Positions 35,293-44,688 are shown, numbered from the stretch's first letter. The stretch is 64,000 nt of DNA from Salipaludibacillus sp047795645 (GCF_047795645.1 NZ_CP181045.1:868001-932000), one strand, 5' to 3'. Program-made: numbers and translations. Notes: generated from the sequence alone by a model not told the origin.

Positions 35293-37278
35293 ATGTTAGA
35301 ACAATACAATTATTTCATCGTGGGTCTTTCCGTGCTAATTGCTATCGTTACTTCTGTATTAGCACTTAGTATTACGGCAAAGTTATCTTATTCAGAACGG
35401 AAAAGTAAAATCTTTTGGCTAATTTCTGGATCTATCGTGATGGGATCAGGAGTTTGGTCCATGCATTTTATAGGCATGATGGCGTTTCAAACACATGATT
35501 CCGTTTCCTATAATGTATTGATTACAATTTTATCTATGTTTGCGAGTGTCATATCATCTTTTATTGCATTTTATATCACGATGCCAAAAGTTATAAAATG
35601 GTATCGCATTGTAATTGGTGGTCTGATAATGGGAAGTGGCATTGTGAAGATGCACTATTTAGGTATGGAAGCAATGCAAATGGATGCAACATTAACTTAC
35701 GATATGAAGTTAGTCGCATTGTCTGTTCTTATTGCATTTATAGCATCTTATGCAGCTCTTTTTCTATTTTTGCGTTTTCGTAATCAATCTTCTTCCAAAT
35801 GGTCGCAAGGGTTATCTGGGATCGTGATGGGATTTGCTATTGCTGGCATGCATTATACTGGTATGTTAGCAGCTAACTTTGAGATGAATCATGCGATGGA
35901 ACATAGTGCTACTACATCTGATAATCGTTTTTTATTCATTGGAGTAACATTGACAGTATTCGTCATTTTGCTTATTTCTTGGGGAACAATGCAATTTGAT
36001 AGACATGTATTAAAGAAGCTTGCATATCAGGATACAATTACGCCACTACCTAATCGCAACGCCATGAGACTTTTTTTTGATACGTATCAAAAAAATGAAT
36101 ATATCGGTGTTTTATTCCTTGATCTAGCTCAATTTAAATCGATTAATGATACGATGGGACATCATATTGGAGATTTATTGTTAAGGAATGTTGGGTCTAA
36201 ACTTGATGAAATGTCTACTGAAGATCAGCAAGCATATCGAATTGATGGCGACGAATTTGTCTTTGTGATTAAGCGTTGTGACGGAATAAAGACGATCGAA
36301 TTAGCGAAAGCCATCATCAATGAGCTTAACCAACCATTTTTTATAGAAGGTAATGAAATACATTTTACAACGAGTATTGGCATTAGTTTTGGTTCAATAA
36401 AGCAAGCAAAAAGCACGAAATTATTAGAAGAAGCCGCTATAGCAATGTATAATGCTAAGGAATTAGGAAAAAATCAATTTGTTGTTTACTCAAATGAAAT
36501 GGGTATAGTGGAAAAAAGAAAAATGGAACTAGAGCAAGACCTTTCTCAATCTATAAAGAAGGATCAATTGTTTTTAGTGTACCAACCAAAAGTGGACGTA
36601 AATATCAATGGAATAATCGGTGTGGAGGCATTAATTCGTTGGAAGCATCCTAAGTTTGGAGTAATATCTCCAGGTGAATTTATACCGATTGCTGAAGAAA
36701 GTGAATTTATCTTTGAGCTCACTGAGTGGACCCTAAAGGAAGCGTGTCTTCAATGCAAGCATTGGAAAAATCAAGGAATAAATCTACCAGTCGCTGTTAA
36801 TTTATCAGTGAAATTATTTAAAAGGTCAAATGTAAAAAATATGATCGCTATTATTTTAGATGAATACCGATTAGCACCTGAATACTTAGAACTTGAGGTG
36901 ACAGAATCAATTATTTATACGAACCTTGAAGCTACTATTGATCAATTAAATGACATAAAAATGCTAGGTGTTAAATTATCTATGGACGATTTTGGGACTG
37001 GTTATTCTTCCATATCACTATTGGATTTATTACCTATTGATACACTTAAGTTAGATAAATCATTTATACAGCATATCGAAAATACTAAAAAACAAATTAT
37101 TATTGAAGGTATTCTTTTTATAGCTGAAAAGCTAGAGCTGAAAGTGATAGCAGAAGGAATAGAAACAAAAAAAGAGGAAGAGTTGTTAAAAAAACTTGGT
37201 TGTTTTGTCATGCAAGGTTATTATTATAGCAAACCAATCAGTGCGGATGAAATAATAGAGTTATGTCAAAAAAAGTAG
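35293..37278 (+). CDS. MHYT-GGDEF-EAL membrane protein (c-di-GMP turnover)
   Basis: 661 residues. The first 240 form a seven-span MHYT sensor with three signature repeats (MHFIGM, MHYLGM, MHYTGM), proposed to bind copper, oxygen, CO or NO. The GGDEF domain (about 250-405) has IDGDEF instead of GG(D/E)EF, so it is probably not a cyclase. The EAL domain (about 415-660) keeps VEALIRWKHP, a DDFGTGYSS loop and IAEGIE, consistent with phosphodiesterase activity. It could oppose the two cyclases in this window. Start ATG 35293 with CGGAG upstream. Confidence 0.93.
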   Translation: MLEQYNYFIVGLSVLIAIVTSVLALSITAKLSYSERKSKIFWLISGSIVMGSGVWSMHFIGMMAFQTHDSVSYNVLITILSMFASVISSFIAFYITMPKVIKWYRIVIGGLIMGSGIVKMHYLGMEAMQMDATLTYDMKLVALSVLIAFIASYAALFLFLRFRNQSSSKWSQGLSGIVMGFAIAGMHYTGMLAANFEMNHAMEHSATTSDNRFLFIGVTLTVFVILLISWGTMQFDRHVLKKLAYQDTITPLPNRNAMRLFFDTYQKNEYIGVLFLDLAQFKSINDTMGHHIGDLLLRNVGSKLDEMSTEDQQAYRIDGDEFVFVIKRCDGIKTIELAKAIINELNQPFFIEGNEIHFTTSIGISFGSIKQAKSTKLLEEAAIAMYNAKELGKNQFVVYSNEMGIVEKRKMELEQDLSQSIKKDQLFLVYQPKVDVNINGIIGVEALIRWKHPKFGVISPGEFIPIAEESEFIFELTEWTLKEACLQCKHWKNQGINLPVAVNLSVKLFKRSNVKNMIAIILDEYRLAPEYLELEVTESIIYTNLEATIDQLNDIKMLGVKLSMDDFGTGYSSISLLDLLPIDTLKLDKSFIQHIENTKKQIIIEGILFIAEKLELKVIAEGIETKKEEELLKKLGCFVMQGYYYSKPISADEIIELCQKK

Positions 37279-37289
37279 CGAGGAAGAGA

Positions 37290-37319
37290 AACTGGACTTG
37301 AAAAAGTTCAGTTATTTTT
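37290..37319 (+). terminator. Intrinsic terminator
   Basis: AACTGGACTT (37290-37299), loop GAAA, AAGTTCAGTT (37304-37313), then ATTTTT. The gap to 37626 holds nothing else I can name. Confidence 0.75.
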
Positions 37320-37626
37320 GTGATATGCAAGAAATGAAACTTAATAGTATTATAAATGAGAAATTTACCAATTGTTGACAATATAAATACATATACTAAC
37401 CTATCATAAAATAATCATTTAATTTCATAGACTCTGTCATAAAGTAATCTGACAGGATGCATTATGTTAAGTCATTTTTTTGAGTGGCTAAGAAAAGGAG
37501 TTTACATACTTGAGTCATACGTTTTAAGTGATTAACCAAAGAAATTGACGCGAAGGAACTTTGGGACATAATTTTCTCCAGTGAAAAATTTATTTGTAAA
37601 ATGTAAGGGAATAACCTATACTTAAA

Positions 37627-37641
37627 TGATAATGATAATCA
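37627..37641 (+). promoter_or_regulatory. Fur-like box
   Basis: TGATAATGATAATCA matches the Bacillus 7-1-7 Fur consensus TGATAATNATTATCA with one mismatch, and more TATCATTT follows. It precedes an iron-uptake lipoprotein gene, so iron repression is expected. Confidence 0.7.
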
Positions 37642-37672
37642 ATATCATTTATGGATGGAGGAGTAAATAGTG

Positions 37673-37909
37673 ATGGAGAAAGTGAAACTTTCTGATGTAA
37701 CGATAATAGAGGGAGGTCTTGTAGAAGGTATTTATGCGGAAGGGAATCATTAAGAGAAAATGCTTATAATAGCAGGGGTATTTCAAGATGCTGCAAATGC
37801 AGTAAACGAGTCCAAGTAATATATTGAACTTGATTCAATAACAGGTGAAATGATGTCGTCACATAACGATATTTTAAAAAGCGTAATCTTGAGATTATTA
37901 AGCAAATAA
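37673..37909 (+). pseudogene. Small gene behind the Fur box with two in-frame TAA codons
   Basis: ATG 37673 follows GGATGGAGGAG. One frame stays open to 37909 except for TAA at 37751-37753 and 37817-37819: segments VKLSDVTIIEGGLVEGIYAE, MLIIAGVFQDAANAVNESK, and YIELDSITGEMMSSHNDIL. Both stops could be Gln codons (CAA) mutated. The composition looks coding throughout. No family recognised; iron-related by context only. Confidence 0.5.
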
Positions 37910-37966
37910 TGACAAAATAAATAGAAATAAACGTAAGATACTATCTATAATCTGGAGGAAAATTAA

Positions 37967-38947
37967 ATGACTATTAAAAGAATACCGATCTTTATTTTGA
38001 CAGTAGTTCTAGTAACTTTATTGGGTGCTTGCGGATCTGAAAGTAATGGAGCAGCGGAGGAATTAGAGAATTCAGATAGTGTGGAAGTTTCAGAGACCAG
38101 AGTCTATGAAAGTGTGAAAGGAGATATAGAATTACCCACAAATCCGGAAAGAGTGGTTGTTGCTGTCCAAGATTATGTTGGTGATGTGCTGGCATTAGGC
38201 GTTACACCTGTTGGAGCTGCAGGATGGGTGTTTGACACACCATATTACGAACAACAGTTAAAAGATGTTGAAAGTGTTGGGGAGACGATGGTGTCGGTCG
38301 AAAAAATAACGGGACTCAAACCAGATATCATTTTTACATATTCAGAAGAACAGTATGAAGATCTCTCAAAAATTGCTCCCACTGTTTTTATTCCATACGG
38401 TGAATTTGATTATCGAGAGCGCTTAAAAGAGTTTGGAAAGATCTTAGGTAAAGAAAAGGAAGCGGAAGAATGGTTAGCCAATCTCGATCAGAAACTGGAA
38501 AAAAAGAAAGAAGAATTATTTCAGCATGTTGATAAGGATGATAAAGTAGCAATAGTGGAGCTTGCACAAAAGGAGATCTATTTAATGGGTATTTCCTATG
38601 GGCGTGGTGGAGAAATTCTGTACAACGAACTTGATTTTAGTGCACCATCGAAAGTAGAGGAAGCCGTGTCTGAAGATGGATGGGCATCAATTTCACTAGA
38701 AACTTTGCCAGATTTTCTTGGTGAAGCAGATCATATATTTTTAGGAGTAAGAGATTCAGAAGTAGGAGTAGAAGGTGGAGAGGATAGAAAAGATGATATC
38801 ACTTCGCTCAGTTTGTGGGAAGAGCTCCCAGCAGTAGAGGCAGGTAATATTTATGAGTATGAAGTACAAACAATGTATTTTCAAGATCCTATCGCTTTAG
38901 ATAATCAATTAGATTTTATCGTCGAAGAAATGTTATCGAGCGAGTGA
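37967..38947 (+). CDS. Iron-siderophore ABC transporter substrate-binding lipoprotein
   Basis: 326 residues from ATG 37967 with TGGAGGAAAAT upstream. The lipobox LGAC anchors it outside the membrane; an acidic linker follows; then the FecB/FhuD fold (ELPTNPERVVVAVQDYVGDV, ITGLKPDIIFT). The long helix between lobes is visible (EEWLANLDQKLEKKKEEL). It would deliver a ferric siderophore to a FecCD permease encoded elsewhere; no permease is in this window. A Fur-like box lies 340 bp upstream. Confidence 0.9.
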   Translation: MTIKRIPIFILTVVLVTLLGACGSESNGAAEELENSDSVEVSETRVYESVKGDIELPTNPERVVVAVQDYVGDVLALGVTPVGAAGWVFDTPYYEQQLKDVESVGETMVSVEKITGLKPDIIFTYSEEQYEDLSKIAPTVFIPYGEFDYRERLKEFGKILGKEKEAEEWLANLDQKLEKKKEELFQHVDKDDKVAIVELAQKEIYLMGISYGRGGEILYNELDFSAPSKVEEAVSEDGWASISLETLPDFLGEADHIFLGVRDSEVGVEGGEDRKDDITSLSLWEELPAVEAGNIYEYEVQTMYFQDPIALDNQLDFIVEEMLSSE

Positions 38948-38957
38948 TCATTTAAAA

Positions 38958-39018
38958 AGTGAGAGATTCTCAATGTGATTTGCGTAATTATCGTTCATAG
39001 TGGGCTCTCGCTATTTTT
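38958..39018 (+). terminator. Terminator behind the lipoprotein gene
   Basis: AGTGAGAG (38958-38965) and CTCTCGCT (39005-39012), then ATTTTTAT; long loop. Confidence 0.5.
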
Positions 39019-39049
39019 ATAAAGAAAGAGTATCTAGTAGCTTACTTGG

Positions 39050-39084
39050 AGCCTTGGTGGACCCTGTCCATTAAGGCTTTGTTT
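39050..39084 (+). terminator. Intrinsic terminator used as group IIC intron target
   Basis: AGCCTT-GG-TGGAC (39050-39062), loop CCT, GTCCA-TT-AAGGCT (39066-39078), then TTTGTTT. The intron begins 3 bases after it. Confidence 0.8.
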
Positions 39085-39517
39085 AAGTGTGCCCGGCATG
39101 TCTAACAACTTGGTGGTGAAAGTCCACTACAGGCTTGGTAGTAGGAACTGTTAGCGGAAGGCAAGGGTGTCCATCGTGAGGTGGAATCTGAAGGAAGCCG
39201 GAAGCAAAATCCTGGGGTGACGAATAGAAATTGGATATAAGGCTGAATAGAGAAGGATAAGTTTGCTTAACAAAATGAAGTCCTATACTACCCGAATCTC
39301 TTACAGTAAATCCAGCACCTATATGGGAGGAAAGTGGTTAGACTTACCCGGGGAGGCCTTACAAGGGTTCCCGACAAGAGGGAAGGAATTTCCCACAGGA
39401 ACAATTGTGTCAGTGATGGCATGATGAATTGTAAGGAGTCAGCCGAAGCCATAGTAGTCCGAAAAGAGGATGAAGGGCTGAACAATAGTAATCTTGGAAG
39501 CCGTGGAGGTGAGGGAA

Positions 39518-40906
39518 ATGCAAAAACCACAGACAACATCAAAAGATGGCTATCTACAAGAGAATAGGATGGAATCCGAAGGTACAGTAGAAGTGTGTAG
39601 TATTTCTCATGGTGAAACGGAAAGAAGAGATGGTGTGAGTCGTCTGATCAATAATGTAGCCAGTCGCTCTAACTTGAGTCAAGCTTATAAAAAAGTGAAG
39701 GCGAACAAGGGAGCTCCTGGGGTTGATGGAATGACTGTGAATGAATTGTTTGCTTATATCGTTCGAAACAAAGAAGAACTTATAGAACAGATAAAAACAG
39801 GTTCATATGAACCACAACCCGTTAGACGTGTGGAAATACCAAAACCGGATGGGTCAAAAAGAAAGCTTGGTGTACCAACGGTACGTGATCGACTTGTTCA
39901 ACAAGCGATTCTTCAAGTTATCGAGAAGAAAATAGATCCGACGTTTTCGGATAGTAGTTTTGGTTTTAGACCTAATCGTAGTGCTCACGACGCAATGAAT
40001 TGCGCGAGAGAATACTATAAACAAGGATATCGAACAGTAGTAGATATCGATATGAAACAATATTTTGATACGGTTAATCATGACAAACTCATGTTTCATT
40101 TGGAAGAGCACATTAAGGACAAAACAATCCTTACACTCATACGAAAATTCCTAAGCAGTGGTGTATCTATTAATGGAACAATTATCCCTACTAATATCGG
40201 TGTACCTCAGGGTGGAAACATTTCACCGATATTGAGCAATCTTTATCTTGATCAATTCGATAAAGAATTAGGGAAACGTGGACACAAATTCGTTCGGTAT
40301 GCGGATGACTGTAATATCTACGTAAAAAGTAGAAAAGCAGGAGAGCGTGTCATGAAAAGCGCTACGACATTCCTTGAGGATAGACTAAAACTCACCGTTA
40401 ATCGTGAAAAGAGTGAAATAGGAAGCCCCACGAAACGAAAGTTTCTAGGTTTTTGTCTACACACTACAAGACAAGGTGTAGGATTTCGCCCTCATCAAAA
40501 GTCTAAAAGAAACTTTGAGAAAAAGCTTAGGCAGCTCACCAAACGAAAGCGCCCAGGTAATATACGCCAGATTATCAAAGAAATTAATGAGGTAACAACT
40601 GGATGGATTAATTACTACGGGATTAGTTATATGAGAGGCTATATCAAGAGTATTGATCAATGGATCAGACGACGGATTAGACAAATCATATGGAAACGCT
40701 GGAAAAAAGTGAAGACGAAATATAAAAGTCTTATGAAACTCAAAGTACCAAAACAAAAGGCTTGGGAATGGGCAAACACACGAAAGGGTTACTGGAATAT
40801 CTCGTGTAGCTTTATTCTACACCGAACCATTACAAACAAAATTCTCGAAGGAATTGGTTTAAAGAACTTAAACCATACCTTCGAGAAAACACACTCAAGC
40901 TATTGA
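39518..40906 (+). CDS. ltrA: Group II intron reverse transcriptase/maturase
   Basis: 462 residues from ATG 39518, behind GGAGGTGAGGG; TTG 39494 is also in frame but less likely. RT blocks are complete: VEIPKPDGSKRKLGVPTVRD, FGFRPNRSAHDA, VDIDMKQYFDTVNHD, GVPQGGNISPILSN and the catalytic RYADDCNIY. The maturase (X) domain follows (GWINYYGI, WIRRRIRQIIWKRWKK). No HNH endonuclease domain, as usual for class C. Frame intact although the ribozyme is split. Confidence 0.95.
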   Translation: MQKPQTTSKDGYLQENRMESEGTVEVCSISHGETERRDGVSRLINNVASRSNLSQAYKKVKANKGAPGVDGMTVNELFAYIVRNKEELIEQIKTGSYEPQPVRRVEIPKPDGSKRKLGVPTVRDRLVQQAILQVIEKKIDPTFSDSSFGFRPNRSAHDAMNCAREYYKQGYRTVVDIDMKQYFDTVNHDKLMFHLEEHIKDKTILTLIRKFLSSGVSINGTIIPTNIGVPQGGNISPILSNLYLDQFDKELGKRGHKFVRYADDCNIYVKSRKAGERVMKSATTFLEDRLKLTVNREKSEIGSPTKRKFLGFCLHTTRQGVGFRPHQKSKRNFEKKLRQLTKRKRPGNIRQIIKEINEVTTGWINYYGISYMRGYIKSIDQWIRRRIRQIIWKRWKKVKTKYKSLMKLKVPKQKAWEWANTRKGYWNISCSFILHRTITNKILEGIGLKNLNHTFEKTHSSY

Positions 40907-42439
40907 ACCGCCGTATACGGATCCGTACGTCAGTCTGTCTAACAATTGGTTATTTAAGCAATCTTTAAAGCGGGATTTATACAATTTTACTCGAATAAAC
41001 CTTGTGCATAGAAATTTTCTGCGAGCTCGGTCTCTAAAGTGACGTATGAGCTTCTTCACTCCCTTTATTTTAATTATTCTCTTAAAATTATAGGCAAGAC
41101 AAATTAAATTGGTCTCAGTGCTTACTGATTCCAACCCTCGTGTTAAAAAGTATGTATAGCCCCAGTGACGTTTCATCGTCCCAAAAGGATGCTCAACTAT
41201 CGCACCTCTTTGCTTATAAATATCACTTTGACTACGCGTATTTTCCGTAATCTGTTCGATTACTTCCTCGTCTTTTAATCTAGTTATTGATCTTCCTCCT
41301 TTGGCAGAGGTGCAGGATTCTTTTTGTCCGCATGTATCGAAGTTTGTGCAAGTGTAACGCCTATACTCTTTCCCTTTCTGCTTGCCATTCCATTTAAAAG
41401 GTAACTCATAACCCAACGGACAAATATATCTATCGTTTATAGTATCATATGAAAAATTCGTTCTATCAAACCCGCTGGCTAGTTTGTTTTGTTTTCCCTT
41501 TTGCGACTTAATTAAGAGTTCGGTGCTCTCATCGACAACATCAATAATCTCAAGGTAGTTATAATAGCCTGTATCGGCCAGAACCGTAGTTTTTTGATCG
41601 TGAAAGATTTTCTTTGTTTCCTTCACCATATTGGACAATTGCCCTTGATCGTTGACATCATTGACAGTATCGCAGTCCACAATTAATTTATACTTGCTGT
41701 CCACGGTAGTTTGAACATTGAAACAAACTTCATGCTTCCCGTTATTTTTCATGGATTTGGCGTCTGGATCAGTAACACAAAGTTGTTTTTCACCTGTTTC
41801 CTTGAGTTCTTGTTTAAATACCTGCAGCTCGTGAATTCTTTCTTGATAGGACTCTAACCTTTCGGTGATTTCTTGCTTTTTTTGAAGATTGTCCTCTGTT
41901 AAAAAATCATGCAAATATGAATCGATTTTTTCATCGATATGCTCTAGCTTTTTACTGATAATATTCGCATTAAAGTGTTGTTTTTTAGAGCTGTTCGCCT
42001 TTAATTTTGTTCCGTCAATTGCGACCAGTTGACCATCGATTAACCCAAAACCTTTTAACATCAAGGTGAACTCTTTAAACAGATTTTTTATTGCAGTTTT
42101 GCTGTTCTTCATGAAAGCAGATAAAGTACCGTGGTCCGGCTGGAGCTTATTGATTAGCCACATTAGTTCAATGTTTCTTTTCGTTTCGGTTTCCATCTTG
42201 CGAGAGGAACGAATGCCATTCATATAACAGTAAAGATAGAGCTTGAGTAAGTCTTCTCGACGATAAGGCTTTTGCCCAGCTTTGATGCCCGAATATACTT
42301 GAAATCCCAATTCTTCTAAGTTCAAACTATCGATGTAAGCATCGATAACTCGGACAGGGTTTTCTTCATTTACAAAGTCGTCCAACGTATTTGGCAGTAA
42401 ATAAATTTGATGTCTATCTTCACCTACGATATAAGGCAT
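40895..42439 (-). CDS. IS1182-family DDE transposase
   Basis: About 514 residues from ATG 42439 with AAGGAGA upstream; GTG 42445 is less well spaced. N-terminal DUF772-type domain (VRVIDAYIDSLNLEELGF), then DDE core with AIDGTKLKANSSKKQ, VLADTGYYNY and EHPFGTMKRHWGY. A Cys-rich segment (CTNFDTCGQKESC) is typical. The frame runs through the left terminal repeat: the last ten residues (YGSVYGGSIA) and the stop are coded by the intron's domain V, overlapping the end of ltrA by 12 bases. Confidence 0.93.
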   Translation of the reverse strand: MPYIVGEDRHQIYLLPNTLDDFVNEENPVRVIDAYIDSLNLEELGFQVYSGIKAGQKPYRREDLLKLYLYCYMNGIRSSRKMETETKRNIELMWLINKLQPDHGTLSAFMKNSKTAIKNLFKEFTLMLKGFGLIDGQLVAIDGTKLKANSSKKQHFNANIISKKLEHIDEKIDSYLHDFLTEDNLQKKQEITERLESYQERIHELQVFKQELKETGEKQLCVTDPDAKSMKNNGKHEVCFNVQTTVDSKYKLIVDCDTVNDVNDQGQLSNMVKETKKIFHDQKTTVLADTGYYNYLEIIDVVDESTELLIKSQKGKQNKLASGFDRTNFSYDTINDRYICPLGYELPFKWNGKQKGKEYRRYTCTNFDTCGQKESCTSAKGGRSITRLKDEEVIEQITENTRSQSDIYKQRGAIVEHPFGTMKRHWGYTYFLTRGLESVSTETNLICLAYNFKRIIKIKGVKKLIRHFRDRARRKFLCTRFIRVKLYKSRFKDCLNNQLLDRLTYGSVYGGSIA

Positions 42440-42531
42440 ACTCACTCATCTCCTTTGATATAGAGGTTCGACAAAAGGCATCTATTTTCATGCAAAAAAA
42501 CAAAATTTATTAATAATTGTTAGACAGACTG
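40931..42531 (-). mobile_element. IS1182-family insertion sequence
   Basis: Perfect 17-bp terminal repeats CAGTCTGTCTAACAATT (40931-40947 and, inverted, 42515-42531). ACGT flanks both ends (40927-40930 and 42532-42535) as a target duplication. Without the IS the target reads CCGTACGTACGG, a perfect palindrome, cut at its centre. Length 1601 bp. Confidence 0.93.
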
Positions 42532-42713
42532 ACGTACGGTGGTGTGAGAGGTCGGGGGTTAATACCTCCTCCTACTCGATTTTAAATTTAATAAAGAACA
42601 AATTAATTAAAGTAAACCAATTATGCAAATATAACCCAATTATTGCTGTTACTAGGTTATAATGAACATACTAGTTACTTAGAGTGGTAATAAAATCGAG
42701 GAGGAGAACCAAT

Positions 42714-43670
42714 TTGCAAAAAAAACGTGTGGTTTTAGGTGCAGGTCCGCTTGGTCTAGCCGTGATGGAAGAATTGCTGAAGCAGGGGAAATCAGTGAAG
42801 GTGATCAGTAAAAGTGGGAAGGCTTCCGTACCAAATGGGGTTGAGTGTATGAAATGTGATGTAAAGGATCTTGATCAACTACGAAACTCTCTACATAATG
42901 CATCAATTATCTACCACTGTATAGGACTCCCATATCAGGATTGGCAAACTCAGTTTCCTGAAATAATGGACAATATTATTCAAGTTGCTTCGGAAAATGG
43001 GGCTAAAATTGTATATGGAGACAATCTTTACGGCTATGGTCCACAAAAAGTGCCTTTGCACGAAGAAATGGCTTACAAGCCCGTTGGTAAGAAGACAAAA
43101 GTTAGGGCTGAAGTTGCAACAACGCTTATGGAAGCGGCAAAGAATGGAAAAGTTCAAGCTACAATTGGTCGAGGTTCTGATTTTTTTGGGCCAAGAGTTA
43201 AAAATGCGATATTAGGCGAACGAGTTTTCACTCACCTTCTCGATGAAAAACCGGTTGAATTGATTGGTAACCCCGATACGATCCACTCTCATATTTATAT
43301 TAAAGATTTTGCTAGAGGTTTGGTCATTCTCGATGATCAAAAGAGTGCCAACGGTGAAATATGGCATATCCCTCACGCTAAACCTACATCCACAAGAGAC
43401 TTAGTGGAACAAGTATCACACAAACTAAACAAAAAGCTGAAATATCGTATAGCTAACAAATTTATCATTACAATCGGAGGGTTATTTAACTCAGATATGA
43501 AGGAATTTAAGGAGTTAATGTATCAACAAGTCAATGACTTTACCGTAGATTCTAGTAAGTTCACCAACAAATATGAGTTTCATGTAACGCCCTATGAGGA
43601 AGCCATTGATGAAACGGTTGCATGGTACTTGAAGGAACAAGAAAGAAAGGGTGAGGCGGTAATTTCGTGA
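42714..43670 (+). CDS. NAD-dependent epimerase/dehydratase family protein
   Basis: 318 residues from TTG 42714, GAGGAGGAG upstream. VLGAGPLGLAVMEEL is the Rossmann nucleotide loop; IYHCIGLPYQDW and VYGDNLYGYGP match extended SDRs, though the usual YxxxK is not obvious. Such proteins reduce or epimerise sugar nucleotides or act as reductases; substrate unknown. TATAAT at 42658-42663 lies within an inverted repeat (ACTAG, 42651-42655; CTAGT, 42671-42675), a possible promoter-operator. Confidence 0.8.
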   Translation: MQKKRVVLGAGPLGLAVMEELLKQGKSVKVISKSGKASVPNGVECMKCDVKDLDQLRNSLHNASIIYHCIGLPYQDWQTQFPEIMDNIIQVASENGAKIVYGDNLYGYGPQKVPLHEEMAYKPVGKKTKVRAEVATTLMEAAKNGKVQATIGRGSDFFGPRVKNAILGERVFTHLLDEKPVELIGNPDTIHSHIYIKDFARGLVILDDQKSANGEIWHIPHAKPTSTRDLVEQVSHKLNKKLKYRIANKFIITIGGLFNSDMKEFKELMYQQVNDFTVDSSKFTNKYEFHVTPYEEAIDETVAWYLKEQERKGEAVIS

Positions 43671-43759
43671 ATTATTTTTAAAAATATAGATTCCTAAATA
43701 CTTTTCAAATTTTTGTGAGTACCAATTATATTGTTAATTGGCACTCATTTTATATTCAT

Positions 43760-44356
43760 TTATGACCTCGCTACTGTTAAATTCTCAAGGTTGGATTGTA
43801 GTTCTTTTATAAAATCATCTTGTTTTTCAGGGGATATTAATATTTTTTCAAACTTTCTATTCAATAATAGGCCGCCTGAAATCGATGTAGAATAAACGAT
43901 TAGTGCAGGATATTCATCGGAAAAACCGACCATATTTTTAGGACTAATCCAAAAGTGTCTCCCAACTGCGTTAATGGATTTGATTCTTTTTAAGCGTGAG
44001 GTTAATGGCTTGAATCCGTTTATCGTAGTATATGGCACACGGAGTTTCTCTGAATTATTGAAACGTATCACTAGTGCATCGTCTTCAAAATGATAGGACA
44101 TTTCTTTTGACGTATCATGTTTATAATTGTGAGGTAACGGTGGTAAATAAATGAAATAGAGAAATAACCCCATTAAAAACAACTGATAATAAAATCCAAA
44201 ATGGAATACGGTACCAGGATTTAAGAATCCGTATATGGTAAGGCCAACAATCGCAACGATTGTTAAATAAAATATGATAGTAATTTGAATGTGGTATTTT
44301 CGGAGTTTACCTCTCAGGCGATCACTCGTTACTGGGTAATAATTTTTATTATCCAT
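43760..44356 (-). CDS. Membrane protein with YcxB/PH-like domain
   Basis: 198 residues from ATG 44356; GGGGGAAG upstream. Two spans (IIFYLTIVAIVGLTIYGFL, LFLMGLFLYFIYLPPLP) and a beta-rich cytosolic domain (EMSYHFEDDALVIRFNNSE). The pattern of span-span-barrel resembles YcxB-like proteins. Function unknown. Confidence 0.6.
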   Translation of the reverse strand: MDNKNYYPVTSDRLRGKLRKYHIQITIIFYLTIVAIVGLTIYGFLNPGTVFHFGFYYQLFLMGLFLYFIYLPPLPHNYKHDTSKEMSYHFEDDALVIRFNNSEKLRVPYTTINGFKPLTSRLKRIKSINAVGRHFWISPKNMVGFSDEYPALIVYSTSISGGLLLNRKFEKILISPEKQDDFIKELQSNLENLTVARS

Positions 44357-44504
44357 CAACTTCCCCCAATCTGTTTAATCCTAAGAAATTTCTTATGAAA
44401 ATTATACAACAATTTAACATATTTTTCGAATATACATGTAATTATTAAGGAGATTTTGCATCCTCTTATTTATCCGCAATGTTGACGTTTAAGACAGGCG
44501 TGAT

Positions 44505-44532
44505 GTCTACAACAATAGATACAATAGTTGTA
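44505..44532. promoter_or_regulatory. Palindromes upstream of the CopC-CopD operon
   Basis: TACAATAGTTGTA (44520-44532) is a TACAA-TAG-TTGTA inverted repeat, and TCTACAACAATAGA just before it is a related half palindrome. Copper operons are often controlled through TACA..TGTA-type sites (CopY/BlaI class). The regulator is not in the window. Confidence 0.4.
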
Positions 44533-44688
44533 ACGTGATAGAATATTAGATATCATTATTTGTTGTGCTAACCATACATATTGGCTTTATCTAGGTTTTC
44601 TGACTACTATTTAATGACCGTTATGAAAGATTAAGGTTGCGTAAGTATTTAGAATAAAATTTAATACTATCGATGGAGGGTAAGAATT

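Larger units (their letters stand above)
39087..42580 (+). mobile_element. Group IIC intron, interrupted by an IS in domain V
   Basis: Starts GTGTGCCCGGCATG, as the O. iheyensis group IIC intron, and shares further domain I blocks (AAGGGTGTCC, GGAATCTGAAGGAAGC, TACCCGGGGAGG). The ORF stop runs directly into domain V, whose 5' strand ACCGCCGTATACGGATCCGT (40907 on) contains the CGC triad of class C, and whose 3' strand TACGGTGGT resumes at 42536 after the IS. Domain VI and the 3' end (CCTACTCGAT, 42571-42580) follow. It lies directly behind a terminator, the class C habit. Splicing should be blocked or badly impaired by the insertion. Confidence 0.92.
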
